A stretch of DNA of 7,711 nt from contig ONFH01000086.1 of the NCBI GenBank assembly GCA_900317015.1, forward strand, positions 1-7,711. Reading direction: 5' to 3'. The notes beneath the pieces are model-generated. The model was not told the origin of the DNA. It ran no database searches and saw only the letters and a program-made list of their open reading frames with translations. Shown piece by piece: positions 6,008 through 7,711 of the stretch (its first letter is position 1; the number at the start of each line of letters is the position of its first letter). The position numbers and the translations under genes were made by a program. Origin of the DNA: an uncultured Erysipelotrichaceae bacterium. GTDB lineage: Bacteria; Bacillota_I; Bacilli_A; Erysipelotrichales; Coprobacillaceae.

Positions 6008-6036
6008 ATTTTAAGTCACGTTGCATGAAAGGTCAA
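6008..6036 (-). promoter_or_regulatory. Promoter of the CYTH gene
   Basis: On the minus strand TTGACC (6036-6031) and TAAAAT (6013-6008) are 17 bases apart. The start would be near 6001, only about 11 bases before the ATG, with the GGTGA ribosome binding site at the very 5' end. It overlaps the nadK promoter. Confidence 0.75.
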
Positions 6037-6049
6037 TGAACGATATAAT
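6021..6049 (+). promoter_or_regulatory. Promoter of nadK-rluA operon
   Basis: TTGCAT (6021-6026) and a perfect TATAAT (6044-6049) are 17 bases apart. The start, near 6056, gives a leader of about 32 bases. The -35 is weak beyond TTG. Confidence 0.7.
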
Positions 6050-6076
6050 ATCATTAGTGTGTAAAAAATTATGAAC

Positions 6077-6082
6077 AGGTGA
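6077..6082 (+). promoter_or_regulatory. Ribosome binding site deciding the nadK start
   Basis: AGGTGA ends 5 bases before the ATG at 6088. The in-frame GTG at 6079 lies within this site and so is not the likely start. Confidence 0.75.
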
Positions 6083-6087
6083 TAAAA

Positions 6088-6858
6088 ATGAAAAGATTTG
6101 CAATTGTACATAAATTAGATGATGCCTCACAGAAAATGGCAAGAATCATAAAGAAACAAGTAGGAGCCTTCATGGAATATGATGAAGCCCATCCAGAACT
6201 CGTCATTGCGGTCGGTGGTGATGGGACGATCTTGTTTGCGGTCCATAAATATCTTGATCAGTTAGAGAGCGTTATGTTTGTCGGGATCCATACTGGCACA
6301 TTAGGATTCTTTACTGACTACAACCGTGATGAGATCTATGATCTGATCAATGATATTCAGAGAAAGACACCAAAAGTCTTCCCACGTTCATTACTAGAAG
6401 TTCATTCTCATGGTCAGGTGCATTATGCCCTCAATGAAATGAGACTAGAAAATAACCGTCATTCTCAGGTCATCGATGTGTATGTGAATGATGAACATCT
6501 TGAAACATTCAGAGGAAATGGTCTATGTATCTCTACACCATCTGGATCAACAGCCTATAATAAGTCGATCCAGGGGGCAGTGCTTGATCCATCTCTTCGC
6601 TTGATGCAGTTAAGTGAGATTGCTGGTATCAATCATAATGCTTATCGTTCATTAGGTTCTTCTTTGATTCTTGGTGCTGATAAGTATATCCGTTTAAAGA
6701 CAGTCAACTATCAGTATTCTGTTATGTGCTGTGATATTGAAGACTTTGAACTTTATGAAAATGAAGTTATTGATGTTATGCTTTCTAATCGTGTCGCTAA
6801 CTTTGCGGACTATCGCCAGGTCAGCTTCTTAGAAAGATTAAAGAAGAGCTTCCTATGA
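6088..6858 (+). CDS. nadK: NAD kinase
   Basis: NadK phosphorylates NAD to NADP using ATP or polyphosphate, supplying the cell's NADPH pool. The 256-residue cytoplasmic protein is close in size to the Bacillus enzymes. The catalytic GGDGT motif is at 43-47, with D45 the expected base, in VIAVGGDGTILFA. It is followed by HTGTLGFF (68-75), NE at 116-117 in ALNEMRL, and the second nucleotide-binding motif PSGSTAYNKS (151-160). The start at 6088 is chosen from AGGTGA 5 bases upstream rather than the GTG nine bases earlier, which would add three residues. It overlaps the next gene as ATGA, so the two are co-transcribed and translationally coupled. This nadK-pseudouridine synthase pair is common in Firmicutes. 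Proximity to the redox regulator spx fits a role in thiol and NADPH balance, but that is contextual. Confidence 0.96.
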   Translation: MKRFAIVHKLDDASQKMARIIKKQVGAFMEYDEAHPELVIAVGGDGTILFAVHKYLDQLESVMFVGIHTGTLGFFTDYNRDEIYDLINDIQRKTPKVFPRSLLEVHSHGQVHYALNEMRLENNRHSQVIDVYVNDEHLETFRGNGLCISTPSGSTAYNKSIQGAVLDPSLRLMQLSEIAGINHNAYRSLGSSLILGADKYIRLKTVNYQYSVMCCDIEDFELYENEVIDVMLSNRVANFADYRQVSFLERLKKSFL

Positions 6859-7685
6859 GATTAGACTTTATGATCGACTCAGATCACTGCAATATGCGTC
6901 TTGATGATTTCTTCTATCAAAGAGGCATCTCTAAAAAACTAGTTAAGGATTCTCGTAATCATGGAGAGATCCTCTTAAATGGAGAGAAAGCTTATCTTTG
7001 TCAAAAGACAGCACTCAATGATGAAGTCTCTATCGTCTTTCCTAAAGAGACGAGCAATGTGATTCCCATCAAGATGCCACTCGATATTGTCTATGAAGAT
7101 GAATATGTGATGGTCGTTGATAAAAAGGCCGGTTTAGCCACAATTCCTAATCGGATGTATCTCAAGGATTCCTTGGGGAATGCCATCATGCATTATTACA
7201 ATGAACATCATATTGAAAGTGCCGTTCATTTTGTCAATCGCCTAGATAAAGATACATCAGGATTATTACTGGTCGCTAAATCACGCTATGTTCATGATTT
7301 CTATTCACGAGATATCAAGAAAGTCCATCGTGTCTATCATTGCTTAGTCGAAGGAAATCCTGGTGAAGGCACGATCGATGCGCCAATCGCTCATCGTCCT
7401 GATCATGCGACGAAACGCATGATCGATGAAAATGGTGCTAGAGCCGTTACACATTACAAAACTTTAAAGACATACGAAAACAATACAAGCCTAGTCGAAT
7501 GTGTCTTAGAAACCGGACGTACGCACCAGATCAGAGTGCATATGGCTTCTATTGGTCATCCTCTTGTCGGGGATGCACTCTATAATGAACATCCAGGAAC
7601 ATTCTATCTGGATAGTGTGGAGATATCATTCCCTCATCCATTTGATTCAAAAATCTACCATTTTAAGAAGGAAGATCGTTTTTGA
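6855..7685 (+). CDS. RluA-family pseudouridine synthase (YjbO/RluD-like) with S4 domain
   Basis: This enzyme isomerises specific uridines in rRNA or tRNA to pseudouridine. The 276-residue protein has an N-terminal S4-like RNA-binding region (about 12-63, MRLDDFFYQRGISKKLV then ILLNGEKAYL) and a RluA catalytic domain from about residue 78. The catalytic Asp is D131 in FVNRLDKDTSGLLLVAKS (126-143). The conserved GRTHQIRVHM (221-230) and GHPLVGDALY (234-243) follow. The usual HRLD reads NRLD here. The start overlaps the nadK stop as ATGA with only a weak purine-rich stretch upstream, so translation probably depends on termination-reinitiation from nadK. The target uridine cannot be told apart among RluA, RluC and RluD types from sequence alone, so no symbol is given. 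The stop codon falls inside the operon's terminator hairpin. Confidence 0.93.
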   Translation: MRLDFMIDSDHCNMRLDDFFYQRGISKKLVKDSRNHGEILLNGEKAYLCQKTALNDEVSIVFPKETSNVIPIKMPLDIVYEDEYVMVVDKKAGLATIPNRMYLKDSLGNAIMHYYNEHHIESAVHFVNRLDKDTSGLLLVAKSRYVHDFYSRDIKKVHRVYHCLVEGNPGEGTIDAPIAHRPDHATKRMIDENGARAVTHYKTLKTYENNTSLVECVLETGRTHQIRVHMASIGHPLVGDALYNEHPGTFYLDSVEISFPHPFDSKIYHFKKEDRF

Positions 7686-7695
7686 TCTTCTTTTT
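7671..7695 (+). terminator. Intrinsic terminator of the nadK operon, overlapping the last stop codon
   Basis: GAAGATC (7671-7677) pairs with GATCTTC (7684-7690) around a GTTTTT loop, followed by TTTTT. The TGA stop (7683-7685) spans the loop and the 3' arm. Confidence 0.85.
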
Positions 7696-7711
7696 CTTTA
7701 AATCTAAAAAA

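Noticed and set aside
6042..6052. Short palindrome GATAT-A-ATATC over the nadK -10
   Set aside because: Five-base AT-rich arms around a TATAAT box are expected by chance; there is not enough to call an operator.
1..7711. Mobile element, defence system, CRISPR array or secretion/toxin locus
   Set aside because: All reading frames of credible length belong to recognised metabolic, regulatory or housekeeping families, and no direct or terminal repeats were seen.

Overview
The window looks like chromosomal DNA of a low-to-moderate-GC Firmicute, most likely in or near the Erysipelotrichales/Coprobacillaceae gut lineages. The reasons are a lactose PTS with phospho-beta-galactosidase, an Spx regulator, a tRNA-Trp T-box leader, strong GGAGG ribosome binding sites and very compact spacing. 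The lineage is an inference from gene content and style; no rRNA or tRNA is present to fix it. Coding density is high and no mobile element, CRISPR array or tRNA is visible.

Region 1 (1-3480, + strand) is the 3' part of a lactose utilisation operon: the IIB end of the lactose permease (lacE, cut by the window edge), lacG, a HAD-family hydrolase with an unusual Asn in motif I, and galM. The genes are tightly packed, with stop/start overlap at lacG/HAD and only 2 bases between the HAD stop and the galM start. The operon closes with a bidirectional terminator. LacE imports and phosphorylates lactose, LacG splits it to glucose and galactose 6-phosphate, and GalM mutarotates free sugar. The HAD protein may act on a sugar phosphate in the same route.

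Region 2 (3478-4753, - strand) is trpS, read towards galM. It is preceded by a Trp-specific T-box leader of about 220 bases, with a recognisable stem I, a UGG specifier, a UGGC acceptor-binding bulge, mutually exclusive antiterminator and terminator, and a good sigma-A promoter. The 413 bases between the trpS and spx starts (4477-4889) are filled by this leader and two divergent promoters; only about 4754-4824 shows nothing recognisable.

Region 3 (4825-7711) is a housekeeping/stress cluster: spx (+), a CYTH-domain protein (-), then nadK and an RluA-family pseudouridine synthase (+), the last two overlapping by ATGA. CYTH and nadK are driven by overlapping divergent promoters. From memory of Bacillus subtilis, trpS, spx, yjbK, nadF (yjbN) and yjbO lie in one neighbourhood there, so regions 2-3 look like a condensed ancestral Firmicute cluster.

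I see no clearly new multi-gene system. The points most worth a second look are the HAD-galM pair in the lac operon, the Asn-variant HAD motif, the sequence-divergent T-box, the Cys/His-containing C-terminal extension of Spx, and the promoter architecture around spx and CYTH/nadK.
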